NCBI GenBank assembly: GCA_900556935.1
Contig: USQL01000071.1
Location: 1-11,382, forward strand
DNA: 11,382 nt
Source of the DNA: an uncultured Eubacteriales bacterium
GTDB taxonomy: Bacteria > Bacillota > Clostridia > Oscillospirales > Oscillospiraceae
Direction of reading: 5' to 3'
The notes under the pieces were generated by a model that was given only the letters and a program-made list of their open reading frames with translations, was not told the origin of the DNA and did no database searches. Positions 6,101-11,382 of the stretch are shown piece after piece. A program made the position numbers and the translations under genes. Position 1 is the first letter of the stretch, and the number at the start of each line of letters is the position of its first letter.

Positions 6101-6976
6101 TTATTCCCGGCAATACGCCTGCACAACCTGAATCACCTGCCGCACACTGTCCGTCAGGTATTTGCTTTTGTGGTGGGCCAGATAATAGCGGCGGAAAAAG
6201 CTGCCGCCCTCGACGGCAAGGACCTTGAGCTTCCCCTCCCGCAGGGCATCCTCGGTAAGGGAGCGGGGCAGAATGGTAATTCCAAAGCCCTTTTCCGCGC
6301 AGCTCAAAAGCGCATAGGTGCTGGAGCTGTCCAGAAATGCGGAGGCGGACAGCCCCGCAGACCGGAAAACCTCATTGATGCTATCCCGGGTGCCGCTGCC
6401 GTGCTCTCGCAGCAGCAGCTTCTCTCCCGACAGCTCCTCCAGGGTGATTTTCTCCCCGGGCCGGTAATCCGGCGCACAGGCGGCAAGCATGGGCTCCTTG
6501 TAAAGCGGCGTGGAAATCAGAGAGTCCAGATGCAGGACGTTGTCCACCACCGCAAAATCCAGCTCATTGCGCAGAAGCATTTCCTCATTTTCCCGGGTAT
6601 TCGTCACAAAGGCCCGCACCACAGTTTGGGGCAGCTGCTCTGCGAGGCGGCGCAGAATCTCCGGAAGGGCCGTCTCCCCAAAGGTCACATGGACACCGAA
6701 TCGGCAGGTCCCCGCGGAGTGCCCCTCCTGCAGGACCTTTACCGACTCCTCGTACTGGGAAAGAATGGTATCGGCATACTGCAATAGGGTTCTGCCCGCC
6801 TCTGTGATGTAGATGCGGCGGTTCATCCGCTCAAACAGACGCACCCCGTAAAAGCTCTCCAGCTCCCGGACGGCCAGGCTGACAGAGGGCTGGGTCATAT
6901 TCAGCTGTTCCGCGGCAAGGGTAATGCTCTCCAGCTGACAGACGACCTTAAAAATCTTCAAGTGGCGCAGAGTCAT
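6101..6976 (-). CDS. LysR-family transcriptional regulator
   Basis: A 291-residue LysR regulator. The N-terminal winged helix-turn-helix covers about residues 1-60 (MTLRHLKIFKVVCQLESITL, AAEQLNMTQPSVSLAVRELE, then LFER). A linker helix follows, and a periplasmic-binding-protein-like effector domain starts near residue 90. ATG 6976 is chosen over an ATG six codons earlier because GGAGGAG lies four to six bases before it. The gene is divergent from the paired chromate-transporter-family genes, and a T-N11-A box lies between them, so it most likely controls that pair in response to the transported anion or a related metabolite. The ligand is unknown. Confidence 0.88.
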   Translation of the reverse strand: MTLRHLKIFKVVCQLESITLAAEQLNMTQPSVSLAVRELESFYGVRLFERMNRRIYITEAGRTLLQYADTILSQYEESVKVLQEGHSAGTCRFGVHVTFGETALPEILRRLAEQLPQTVVRAFVTNTRENEEMLLRNELDFAVVDNVLHLDSLISTPLYKEPMLAACAPDYRPGEKITLEELSGEKLLLREHGSGTRDSINEVFRSAGLSASAFLDSSSTYALLSCAEKGFGITILPRSLTEDALREGKLKVLAVEGGSFFRRYYLAHHKSKYLTDSVRQVIQVVQAYCRE

Positions 6977-7015
6977 AGGGCTCCTCCATAGCATAGCTTA
7001 TTTTATATATATTCT

Positions 7016-7044
7016 ATTATAACATACGAATTGAAAAATGCAAT
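7016..7044 (-). promoter_or_regulatory. Predicted promoter of the lysR gene
   Basis: Minus strand: TATAAT (plus 7016-7021), with TTGCAT 16 bases upstream as a weak -35 (about 7038-7043). The -35 region falls on the T-N11-A repeat, which fits negative autoregulation by the LysR protein. Confidence 0.45.
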
Positions 7045-7046
7045 TC
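7028..7046. promoter_or_regulatory. LysR-type T-N11-A operator
   Basis: GAATTG-N7-CAATTC is a perfect interrupted palindrome; the inner TTG-N7-CAA fits the T-N11-A rule for LysR regulators exactly. It overlaps the candidate -35 elements of both divergent promoters. A looser inverted pair AGCATAG (6990-6996) / CTATGCT (7053-7059) frames the whole region. Confidence 0.65.
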
Positions 7047-7059
7047 AAAAGTCTATGCT
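7031..7059 (+). promoter_or_regulatory. Predicted promoter of the transporter pair
   Basis: TTGAAA (7031-7036), 17 bases, TATGCT (7054-7059). The -35 lies inside the T-N11-A box. The -10 is only moderate, which would suit an activated promoter. Confidence 0.45.
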
Positions 7060-7092
7060 GAGCAGGAAATGATAAGAGAGGAGCGCAATCCT

Positions 7093-7647
7093 ATGAATGA
7101 ACAAAAAACATCGCTATGGAAGCTATTCTGGACCTTTGCAAAAATGGGTGTCATGACCTTCGGCGGCGGCTACGCCATGCTGCCCATTTTGCAGCGGGAA
7201 GTGGTGGAAAACAACAGCTGGACCACAGAGGAGGAGCTGATGGACTACTTTGCCATCGGCCAGTGCACCCCCGGCATCATCGCCGTGAACACCGCCACCT
7301 TTATCGGGCAAAAGCAGCGGGGCATCCTGGGCGGGATGCTGGCAACCCTGGGGGTCGTCTTCCCTTCCCTGGTGATCATCTCCATTCTGGCAGGGCTCAT
7401 TACCAACTTTTCCCATATTTGGTGGGTGCAGAAGGCCTTCTCGGGCATTCAGGTGTGCGTCTGCATTCTGATTCTGAACGCGGTGGTAAAGCTGCTGAAA
7501 AAGTCCGTGGTGGATAAGGCCACAGCGGCCATCTTCCTGCTGGTGCTGGTAGGCGGTACCGTTCTGACCCTCTCCCCCGCCTGGTTCGTAGTCGCGGCGG
7601 CGGTTCTGGGTGTGATTCTGAAAAATCTGGAGGAGAAGAAAAAATGA
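7093..7647 (+). CDS. Chromate transporter family protein, first half-size subunit
   Basis: A 184-residue integral membrane protein of the CHR family. The N-terminal CHR signature is present: FAKMGVMTFGGGYAMLP, then GQCTPGIIAVNTATFIG and GVVFPSLVII. About five or six hydrophobic segments follow each other. Short CHR proteins usually work as pairs, and the second subunit begins inside this gene's stop (ATGA, 7644-7647). ATG 7093 is chosen because GAGGAG lies nine bases upstream; an earlier ATG at 7069 lacks a site. Known members export chromate, but many paired short forms in anaerobes have unproven substrates, so another oxyanion is possible. The divergent LysR gene probably regulates the pair. 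Confidence 0.9.
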   Translation: MNEQKTSLWKLFWTFAKMGVMTFGGGYAMLPILQREVVENNSWTTEEELMDYFAIGQCTPGIIAVNTATFIGQKQRGILGGMLATLGVVFPSLVIISILAGLITNFSHIWWVQKAFSGIQVCVCILILNAVVKLLKKSVVDKATAAIFLLVLVGGTVLTLSPAWFVVAAAVLGVILKNLEEKKK

Positions 7648-8240
7648 GCGTTTATATCAAGCTTTTCTTTGAATTCTTCAAAGTCGGCCTCTTTGCCATC
7701 GGCGGCGGCATGGCGACCCTGCCGTTTCTCAAGAATATCGGAGAAACCACCGGCTGGTATACCTACACAGACCTGATGAACATGCTGGCCGTCTCCGAAT
7801 CCACCCCCGGCCCCATCGGAATCAATATGGCAACCTATGTGGGCTTCACCGTCAAGGGCGTGGCGGGAGCTGTGATCGCCACCATTGGGGAGATCACCCC
7901 CTCCATCGTGGTCATTCTGATTGTGGCCATGATGCTGAAAAAATTTCGGGACAGCAAGCTGGTGGAGCACGCGTTCTACGGCCTCCGCCCCGCCTCCACC
8001 GGCCTCATCGGCGCGGCCTGCGTAACCGTTATTTTAGAGGTGCTGACCAACATCACCGTCACCTCCAGCGGGCTTCTCAGCACCTTCCACCTGAATCCTG
8101 GCGAGGGACTTCTGAACCTGCAAAATATTCTTCTGGCCGCCGTGCTGCTGGTACTGACCAACTGGGTAAAGCCCACGAAAAAGCTGCATCCCATTGTGTT
8201 TATTCTCTTTTCTGCGGTGGTAGGCGTTGTTCTTCTGTAA
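7644..8240 (+). CDS. Chromate transporter family protein, second half-size subunit
   Basis: A 198-residue membrane protein, homologous to the preceding gene and probably its partner, with the pair forming the transporter in the cytoplasmic membrane. It repeats the family signatures: FFKVGLFAIGGGMATLPFL, SESTPGPIGINMATYVG and GEITPSIVVILIV. Further hydrophobic segments reach to the C-terminus, which ends in VVGVVLL. Its ATG shares four bases with the previous stop, with GGAGGAGAAG just upstream, so translation is coupled. A strong terminator follows 30 bases after its stop. The two copies suggest old gene duplication within the family, each half keeping one CHR domain. Confidence 0.9.
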   Translation: MSVYIKLFFEFFKVGLFAIGGGMATLPFLKNIGETTGWYTYTDLMNMLAVSESTPGPIGINMATYVGFTVKGVAGAVIATIGEITPSIVVILIVAMMLKKFRDSKLVEHAFYGLRPASTGLIGAACVTVILEVLTNITVTSSGLLSTFHLNPGEGLLNLQNILLAAVLLVLTNWVKPTKKLHPIVFILFSAVVGVVLL

Positions 8241-8259
8241 CATGACCCGTCTTCCTCGC

Positions 8260-8310
8260 AAAAATCGCCCCCCTCCGGGTGGCAATTCGCTGCCCGGAGG
8301 AGGATTTTTT
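8260..8310. terminator. Bidirectional rho-independent terminator
   Basis: CCTCCGGG (8272-8279) and CCCGGAGG (8293-8300) form an 8-bp GC-rich stem. Flanking AAAAATC (8260-8266) and GATTTTT (8303-8309) extend the symmetry. Six Ts follow on the plus strand and five on the minus strand. It serves the transporter pair from the left and the GNAT gene cluster from the right. Confidence 0.85.
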
Positions 8311-8598
8311 ACAAATCAACCCATATGCCCTCATCCTTGATTGTGGCGCAAAGCAGACTGTGGTAGAACCGCTGGGCATCTTCATTGGACGCAATCAGGT
8401 CAATCAGCGTATCAACGCCCTGTTCTTTCAGCTCTTTGCGCAGGGTTTGCATCAAGGCCTGGGCAACACCTCTATGGCGATAGCTTTTGATGACACAGAT
8501 CCAGTCCAAGAGCTCCATATGCTTTCTTCCGTGCGTAAGTCACGCTCAAACCGCAAAACGTCGGGGATTCGGTCTCTGGTGTAGTGTTTGATTTCCAT
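8309..8598 (-). pseudogene. GNAT acetyltransferase, broken by internal deletion
   Basis: ATG 8598 has GGAG nine bases upstream and lies one base from the stop of the previous gene. The first codons give MEIKHYTRDRIPDVLRFERD, a typical GNAT N-terminus. After about 26 codons the family sequence stops, and the conserved C-terminal half (LDWICVIKSYRHRGVAQALM, then NEDAQRFYHS and EGIWVDL) continues in another frame to TAA 8309-8311. A normal member is about 145-150 residues; here some 50 residues of the middle, including part of the beta sheet and core, are missing, and the frame is lost. The junction lies near 8525-8540. The acetyl-CoA loop (RHRGVA) is kept but cannot be translated from the original start. 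The gene is probably non-functional; a C-terminal piece from ATG 8518 is possible but unlikely. Confidence 0.75.
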
Positions 8599-8599
8599 T

Positions 8600-9214
8600 C
8601 TATTCAACTCCGTCGCAAGCGAAAAAATCATCACAGAAGCGATACCATTTTATTTCATATTCATCGTGGCTCACTAAAGTCATTTCTTTTGGGGTATAGA
8701 TTCCCCGTTTTTGTGCTTCATCCACAAATTTATATATCCAATCATCAGCTGTCTCTACTACAGCACGGACGCAGTCCCAGCCTTTCAAAAACGCATAGTA
8801 CAGCCGGGTATGCCCATCCAGCGAAATGAATCGCCCCTCGTTTGGAAGCACTTGAATAATAATATCTTGCGGTTTATGAATGAAGGAGCTGATAGCATTA
8901 ATCTTATCTTCATCCACATAGAATTGTGACGGCTGAATCTGTTCTAAGCACAAAGTCAGTAATGATAACCGTGGATACTCCATAACCACCTTCCCATCTT
9001 TGTCATAGAACTGTGTAATATGCGGAGCATAGAAGCGGAATTCTCCAATAACCGCTGTATACACGGCTTGATCTTCTCCTCGGATTATGGCTTCATAGTC
9101 GGAAATGATCTCCACTTCATATGGCTTTCCATCTACTAAAAAGCAACCGTGTTGAAGTAGAACTGCTTTGGAAAATTGGTTATCATTGTATGTGTTTATT
9201 CGCTGAATGTCCAT
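8600..9214 (-). CDS. ParB-like fold protein of unknown function
   Basis: A 204-residue soluble protein. ATG 9214 is chosen because GGAGG lies five bases before it; the open frame extends upstream with residues that look like noncoding translation. The middle part has GRFISLDGHTRLYYAFLKGW (about 127-146), and the DGHTR motif with following helix resembles the ParB/sulfiredoxin-like nucleotide-binding fold, where this loop contacts a nucleotide phosphate. Residues 1-125 show no domain I recognise, and the C-terminus is acidic with aromatic residues. It lies between two GNAT genes on the same strand, with the third GNAT gene starting one base after its stop. A role in nucleotide- or small-molecule modification is a guess from context only. 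Confidence 0.65.
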   Translation of the reverse strand: MDIQRINTYNDNQFSKAVLLQHGCFLVDGKPYEVEIISDYEAIIRGEDQAVYTAVIGEFRFYAPHITQFYDKDGKVVMEYPRLSLLTLCLEQIQPSQFYVDEDKINAISSFIHKPQDIIIQVLPNEGRFISLDGHTRLYYAFLKGWDCVRAVVETADDWIYKFVDEAQKRGIYTPKEMTLVSHDEYEIKWYRFCDDFFACDGVE

Positions 9215-9297
9215 TATGGCCTCCGTCCGTTGCGCAAGGAAAAGCATCATACAAGATACGCTCCCGCTGAACTTGAATAGATTCAAACGCCAGTGGA

Positions 9298-9777
9298 TTA
9301 TGACAGTGCCATCACCCAAAAGTCTTCGATGCAGTCGGAATAGGCAATTTCATCCTGTATGGTTTCCATATATCGGAAACCAGCCTTTTGGTAGGCTTTA
9401 ATTGCTCTTTGATTGCAGGCCGAAACACGAAGAAGCACTCGTCCATTGTGGCCTTTGACACGGCAGAGTTCCTCGACACAACGGCCTACAAACGCAGCAC
9501 CGTTTCCTTTTCCGCAGAACTGCGGTGCCATAGACCAGCCGACCCACAGATCGTCGCCCTCATACTGGCAGGATACTTGTCCAAGAACGGCACCTCCACC
9601 AACCAAGCAGAACTGCTCTGTTCCCCAAGTAGATTCATCCATTAGGTATTCATCATGATGTCCTTTAATACTATAGGCTTCATAGGGCGTTTCGTACTCC
9701 CATTGGGCTATTTCCTCTGCAATGTCTTTGGTAAGTGGTTTTAGAGAACCGTTTTCCAAATTAAATTGGTTTTCCAT
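9298..9777 (-). CDS. GNAT family N-acetyltransferase
   Basis: A 159-residue acetyl-CoA-dependent acetyltransferase; substrate unknown. The acetyl-CoA loop is Q-x-x-G-x-G type: MAPQFCGKGNGAAF, with Gln86, Gly89, Gly91 and Gly93. The second family motif is NQRAIKAYQKAGFRYMETI (about 122-140), which shapes the C-terminal part of the site. The first of two near start codons, ATG 9783, is only one base from GGAGG; ATG 9777 has the ideal seven bases and is taken. A 12-codon leader frame with a hairpin lies just upstream, so expression may be controlled by translation of the leader. It is followed, 83 bases on, by the ParB-like gene; the stretch between is AT-rich with no terminator. Confidence 0.85.
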   Translation of the reverse strand: MENQFNLENGSLKPLTKDIAEEIAQWEYETPYEAYSIKGHHDEYLMDESTWGTEQFCLVGGGAVLGQVSCQYEGDDLWVGWSMAPQFCGKGNGAAFVGRCVEELCRVKGHNGRVLLRVSACNQRAIKAYQKAGFRYMETIQDEIAYSDCIEDFWVMALS

Positions 9778-9801
9778 TAACATTCCTCCAAAATTTTCTT
9801 C

Positions 9802-9827
9802 GGAGGGTTAGGAAGCGTGAACCCTCC
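9802..9827 (-). promoter_or_regulatory. Leader hairpin, possible translational attenuator
   Basis: GGAGGGTT and AACCCTCC (plus 9802-9809 and 9820-9827) form a perfect 8-bp stem with a ten-base loop. On the minus strand it overlaps the last codons and the stop of the 12-codon leader frame. The ACCCTCC arm can also pair with the GGAGG that serves the GNAT gene (plus 9785-9789), so two alternative structures are possible. No T-run follows, so it acts, if at all, on translation. Confidence 0.5.
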
Positions 9828-9846
9828 ATACACGATTCATCTTCAT
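9808..9846 (-). CDS. 12-codon leader peptide frame
   Basis: Minus strand: AAGGG, eight bases, then ATG (plus 9844-9846), coding for MKMNRVWRVHAS and TAA at 9808-9810. It is basic, with Trp and His. It precedes the GNAT gene by about 30 bases, and its final codons form one arm of the hairpin at 9802-9827. The arrangement of good ribosome site, tiny frame, hairpin and downstream enzyme gene resembles the leaders of drug-inducible resistance genes. The peptide sequence itself is not one I can identify. Confidence 0.45.
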   Translation of the reverse strand: MKMNRVWRVHAS

Positions 9847-9872
9847 AAAAAACACCCTTTCTAATGTTAATT

Positions 9873-9898
9873 TGTATGCATACACCTACATTTGGTGT
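9873..9898. promoter_or_regulatory. Overlapping palindromes, candidate operator
   Basis: TGTATGCATACA (9873-9884) is a perfect 12-bp palindrome, and ACACC-N7-GGTGT (9882-9898) overlaps it. They lie between the BltD-like GNAT stop and the leader peptide, where a promoter for the leader is expected (weak TAACAT on the minus strand next to it, no good -35). A repressor site is plausible by position. Confidence 0.4.
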
Positions 9899-9910
9899 TG
9901 ATACTGTTGT

Positions 9911-10345
9911 TCAGACCAGCTCCAGTTCCATGATGATCTCATCTTCATCACGGTCAATTTCTACGAATCCAATGCTCTCATAGAGTTTTCCAGCAGCTTC
10001 ATTGCCCTCAATATAGCACAGGACTGTCTTATCGTACTTTCCATCCTGTTTCATCTCTTCCAGCACTGTCTTCGCTGCGGCCTTGCCGTACCCTTTGCCC
10101 TGATAACGCTCGTCAATGAAAAACTGGCTGAAATCATAGGCATTCCATTTCGGGCAATCATAGTATAATCCCATTCCTACCGGGGTTTCATCGTCGCAAA
10201 TGACAAACGCTCGACTTCGCCACTCCCGGTAGGCGTAGGCTCTTGCCAGCAGGACAGCAGAACCCGCAACATAGGTTTTCTGTGCTTCCGAAACTTGCAG
10301 CTTTAACCGCCAGTTATCAGGGGTAATGTCTACCAAGTGAACCAC
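9911..10345 (-). CDS. GNAT acetyltransferase, BltD-like (spermidine acetyltransferase type)
   Basis: A 144-residue GNAT enzyme. The acetyl-CoA loop RYQGKGYGK (80-88) follows the strand DFSQFFIDE, and a second motif NEAAGKLYESIGFVEI lies near 115-130. FFIDERYQGKG matches the pattern known from the Bacillus polyamine acetyltransferase BltD, so acetylation of spermidine or a related amine is a fair inference; a drug or amino acid substrate cannot be excluded. GTG 10345 is chosen, with AGGAGG eight bases upstream. The upstream hydrolase gene ends only 15 bases before it, so both are probably one operon. No terminator is seen after the stop, and transcription may continue to the leader and the next GNAT gene. 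Confidence 0.85.
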   Translation of the reverse strand: MVHLVDITPDNWRLKLQVSEAQKTYVAGSAVLLARAYAYREWRSRAFVICDDETPVGMGLYYDCPKWNAYDFSQFFIDERYQGKGYGKAAAKTVLEEMKQDGKYDKTVLCYIEGNEAAGKLYESIGFVEIDRDEDEIIMELELV

Positions 10346-10360
10346 CGTTGTTACCTCCTG

Positions 10361-10948
10361 TTACACCATGATTTCCGCGCTGTTTTTATCCCAGGATCGG
10401 TACAGCGCTTCCAGTTCCGCGATGGCTTCATCTCGGGGGCGAATGAGTCCTTTGTAGTGGCTGACCAGCAGATACGGTGCTTTCAGCCCTTTCAAAACCT
10501 CGATTTCCTCTTTTACCAGCTGGGCATTGAAAACGTAGTAACCGTCCCGGGCTTTGCTGTACAGGGCATCCCCCACGAATGCGTAGGTTTCATCTACTTC
10601 CAGCCCCAGGCAGCCCTTGCAATGGCTGGATGGCAGGGGGAAAATATGCAGGGTCCCAATGAAAAGATCCCTGTCAACCACAGTCCCCATTTGTACATGG
10701 CGCTTGGTTTCAGGGGATACAAAGGCTTCCACAACGGAAAGCTTCCCCAGATTGCCGGTATGGTCCTGGTGGAAATGGGACAGGACCACATGATAGTTTC
10801 CCGTCAATTGGGAAATGGCCCGCTCGCCGCTGCCCACATCGTAGAGCCACAGGGCATCCCCCTCCCGAATGATTCCAATATCCGCCGACAGAGGATTTTC
10901 TGTTCCCTCGAGATAGCTTATTTTCTCATTGATGGCGATTTCTTTCAC
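10361..10948 (-). CDS. Metallo-beta-lactamase-fold hydrolase
   Basis: A 195-residue cytosolic metal hydrolase. The metal motif is SHFHQDHTGN, giving His58, His60, Asp62 and His63; His109 (SSH), Asp127 (VGDA) and His164 (VSHY) complete a typical two-metal site, so the enzyme looks intact. The family includes glyoxalase II, lactonases and many others; the substrate is not evident and true beta-lactamase activity is not implied. There is no signal peptide. The start GTG 10948 is taken because GGGAG lies six to seven bases before it; the open frame runs further to 11044 with residues that overlap the predicted promoter. The downstream gene follows after 15 bases. Confidence 0.85.
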   Translation of the reverse strand: MKEIAINEKISYLEGTENPLSADIGIIREGDALWLYDVGSGERAISQLTGNYHVVLSHFHQDHTGNLGKLSVVEAFVSPETKRHVQMGTVVDRDLFIGTLHIFPLPSSHCKGCLGLEVDETYAFVGDALYSKARDGYYVFNAQLVKEEIEVLKGLKAPYLLVSHYKGLIRPRDEAIAELEALYRSWDKNSAEIMV

Positions 10949-11024
10949 TTTCCGCTCCCTCTTTTCTACCCCATTGCCGCCTGCGCAATTCCGCAGTTTA
11001 TTCGCTAAGCGATTTAATACAAGA

Positions 11025-11033
11025 ATCATACCA
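11025..11033 (-). promoter_or_regulatory. Extended -10 promoter for the hydrolase-GNAT operon
   Basis: Minus strand TGGTATGAT (TATGAT at plus 11025-11030) is an extended -10; no convincing -35 is present. The leader after it contains the small inverted repeats CTGCG/CGCAG (10981-10985/10992-10996) and TCGCT/AGCGA near 11010-11021. Confidence 0.4.
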
Positions 11034-11064
11034 CACAAGCACAAATTTTTCCATATTTTTTCGT

Positions 11065-11098
11065 AAAAAACAGGAGCGCATCATTCAAGATGCACTCC
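11065..11098 (-). terminator. Rho-independent terminator on the minus strand
   Basis: GGAGCGCATC (11073-11082) and GATGCACTCC (11089-11098) form a ten-pair stem with one G-U pair in the minus-strand RNA and a six-base loop. TGTTTTTT follows on the minus strand. It should stop transcripts coming from the tRNA side before the hydrolase gene promoter. Confidence 0.75.
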
Positions 11099-11147
11099 CG
11101 CTAAAAGATGATGGGTTCGAATCATCGGAGACTTTTCTATACACTTA

Positions 11148-11178
11148 AAGGCAGGAATCACTAAACAGTTCCTGCCTT
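11148..11178 (-). terminator. Terminator-like hairpin after the tRNA-Pro fragment
   Basis: AAGGCAGGAA (11148-11157) pairs with TTCCTGCCTT (11169-11178), a perfect 10-bp stem. It directly follows the CCA end of the tRNA fragment on the minus strand and has only a short T-rich tail. Confidence 0.55.
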
Positions 11179-11199
11179 GGTCCGAGTGACTGGATTCGA
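11178..11199 (-). pseudogene. Fragment of tRNA-Pro, 3' end only
   Basis: These 22 bases repeat the tRNA-Pro 3' end at 11328-11349 exactly: part of the T-loop, the T-stem 3' strand, the acceptor 3' strand, discriminator A and CCA. The sequence upstream (minus strand) differs, so there is no complete tRNA. It may be an attachment-site duplicate left by an integrated element or the remnant of a second tRNA copy. Confidence 0.7.
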
Positions 11200-11212
11200 G
11201 TACACTATGGAG

Positions 11213-11259
11213 CAAACGCCGTCTAGCCGGCGTTTGGCAACGGTCCACCGGACCGTTGC
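11213..11259. repeat. Two adjacent strong palindromes
   Basis: CAAACGCCG/CGGCGTTTG (11213-11221 and 11228-11236, 9 bp, six-base loop) is directly followed by GCAACGGTCC/GGACCGTTGC (11237-11246 and 11250-11259, 10 bp, three-base loop). No coding frame or T-run goes with them. The back-to-back layout resembles intergenic palindromic repeat units (REP-like), inserted between the two tRNA-derived segments. Confidence 0.65.
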
Positions 11260-11299
11260 ATTTAGATGGGTTCGAATCGGGATGTCTGATGATATAGGA

Positions 11300-11328
11300 A
11301 AACGCAGGAGCTACTAACCCCTGCGTTT
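11300..11328 (-). terminator. Terminator hairpin after tRNA-Pro
   Basis: AAACGCAGG (11300-11308) pairs with CCTGCGTTT (11320-11328), a perfect 9-bp stem that begins at the CCA end of the tRNA. On the minus strand it ends in TTTTCC, a short T-run. Confidence 0.6.
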
Positions 11329-11382
11329 GGTCCGAGTGACTGGATTCGAACCAGCGGCCTCTTGAACCCCATTCAAGCGCGA
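11328..11382 (-). tRNA. tRNA-Pro(GGG), 3' part
   Basis: Read on the minus strand, the end of a tRNA is complete from the anticodon arm on: stem CTTGA/TCAAG around loop ATGGGGT, giving anticodon GGG; variable loop AGGCC; T-arm GCTGG-TTCGAAT-CCAGT; acceptor strand CACTCGG; discriminator A, as usual for proline; encoded CCA at 11328-11330. The 5' half lies beyond the window edge. The tRNA reads CCC, the proline codon preferred by the genes right of ssrA. Confidence 0.9.

Larger units (their letters stand above)
11110..11278. repeat. 14-bp direct repeat pair near the tRNA fragments
   Basis: GATGGGTTCGAATC occurs at 11110-11123 and again at 11265-11278, 155 bases apart. Each copy is followed after 21-24 bases by a hairpin and then a tRNA-Pro 3' end. 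The core resembles a tRNA T-loop, but the flanks do not pair as a T-arm. The spacing points to tandem duplication of a tRNA-plus-terminator unit, later diverged. Confidence 0.55.

Noticed and set aside
5702..6787. A 361-codon plus-strand frame covering the 88-residue gene and the lysR gene.
   Set aside because: It lacks a ribosome site at its start and runs antisense to a clear LysR protein; the proper gene here is in another frame from GTG 5827.
11110..11278. Two T-loop-like sequences considered as further tRNA genes.
   Set aside because: The flanking bases do not pair into a proper T-arm or acceptor stem, and no anticodon arm lies near.
11073..11328. Series of hairpins considered as a CRISPR-like array.
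   Set aside because: The stems differ in sequence, and there are no equal repeats with unique spacers.

Overview
The window looks like a chromosome segment of a low-to-moderate GC Gram-positive anaerobe of the class Clostridia, probably an Oscillospirales gut bacterium. Supporting signs are strong AGGAGG-type ribosome binding sites, TATAAT promoters, the smpB-ppiB-ssrA arrangement, a large serine recombinase of the kind found in clostridial mobile elements, and protein sequences typical of the group. This assignment is an inference from style, not from a search.

Left part (1-3754). A truncated N-acetylneuraminate lyase / dihydrodipicolinate synthase family gene opens the window, in GC-rich DNA with a CCG-biased proline codon choice unlike the genes right of ssrA. 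After it come about 470 bases of hairpin-rich DNA, then a mobile-element module: a MazF/PemK-like gene broken by a one-base frameshift, a 53-residue small protein, and a large serine recombinase. The recombinase reading frame does not stop inside the element. It continues into the 3' end of ssrA (tmRNA) on the opposite strand and takes its stop codon from there. This suggests the element joined the chromosome at or just beyond the 3' end of ssrA.

Centre (3601-8240). The ssrA, ppiB and smpB genes lie on the minus strand in an order consistent with one smpB-ppiB-ssrA transcript, so the trans-translation RNA and its protein partner sit together. Next are a HAD phosphatase (minus), a small unknown gene (plus) facing it from back-to-back promoters, a LysR regulator (minus), and divergent from it two overlapping half-size chromate-transporter-family genes. 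The short LysR/transporter intergenic region carries a textbook T-N11-A inverted repeat overlapping both predicted promoters. A bidirectional terminator closes this block.

Right part (8300-11382). A lower-GC accessory cluster on the minus strand, read from right to left: a metallo-beta-lactamase-fold hydrolase, a BltD-like GNAT acetyltransferase, a 12-codon leader peptide with a hairpin, a second GNAT acetyltransferase, a ParB-like-fold protein, and a third GNAT gene destroyed by an internal deletion. The window ends in the 3' part of a tRNA-Pro(GGG) gene. Between it and the hydrolase lie several terminator-like hairpins, a second copy of the tRNA 3' end, and two strong adjacent palindromes, which look like the scar of duplication or insertion at the tRNA.

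The most interesting points are the recombinase-ssrA fusion, the possible leader-peptide attenuator of a GNAT gene, the duplicated tRNA-Pro 3' end with its palindromes, and the structured DNA before the MazF-like gene. I see no CRISPR array and no clear new multi-gene system.
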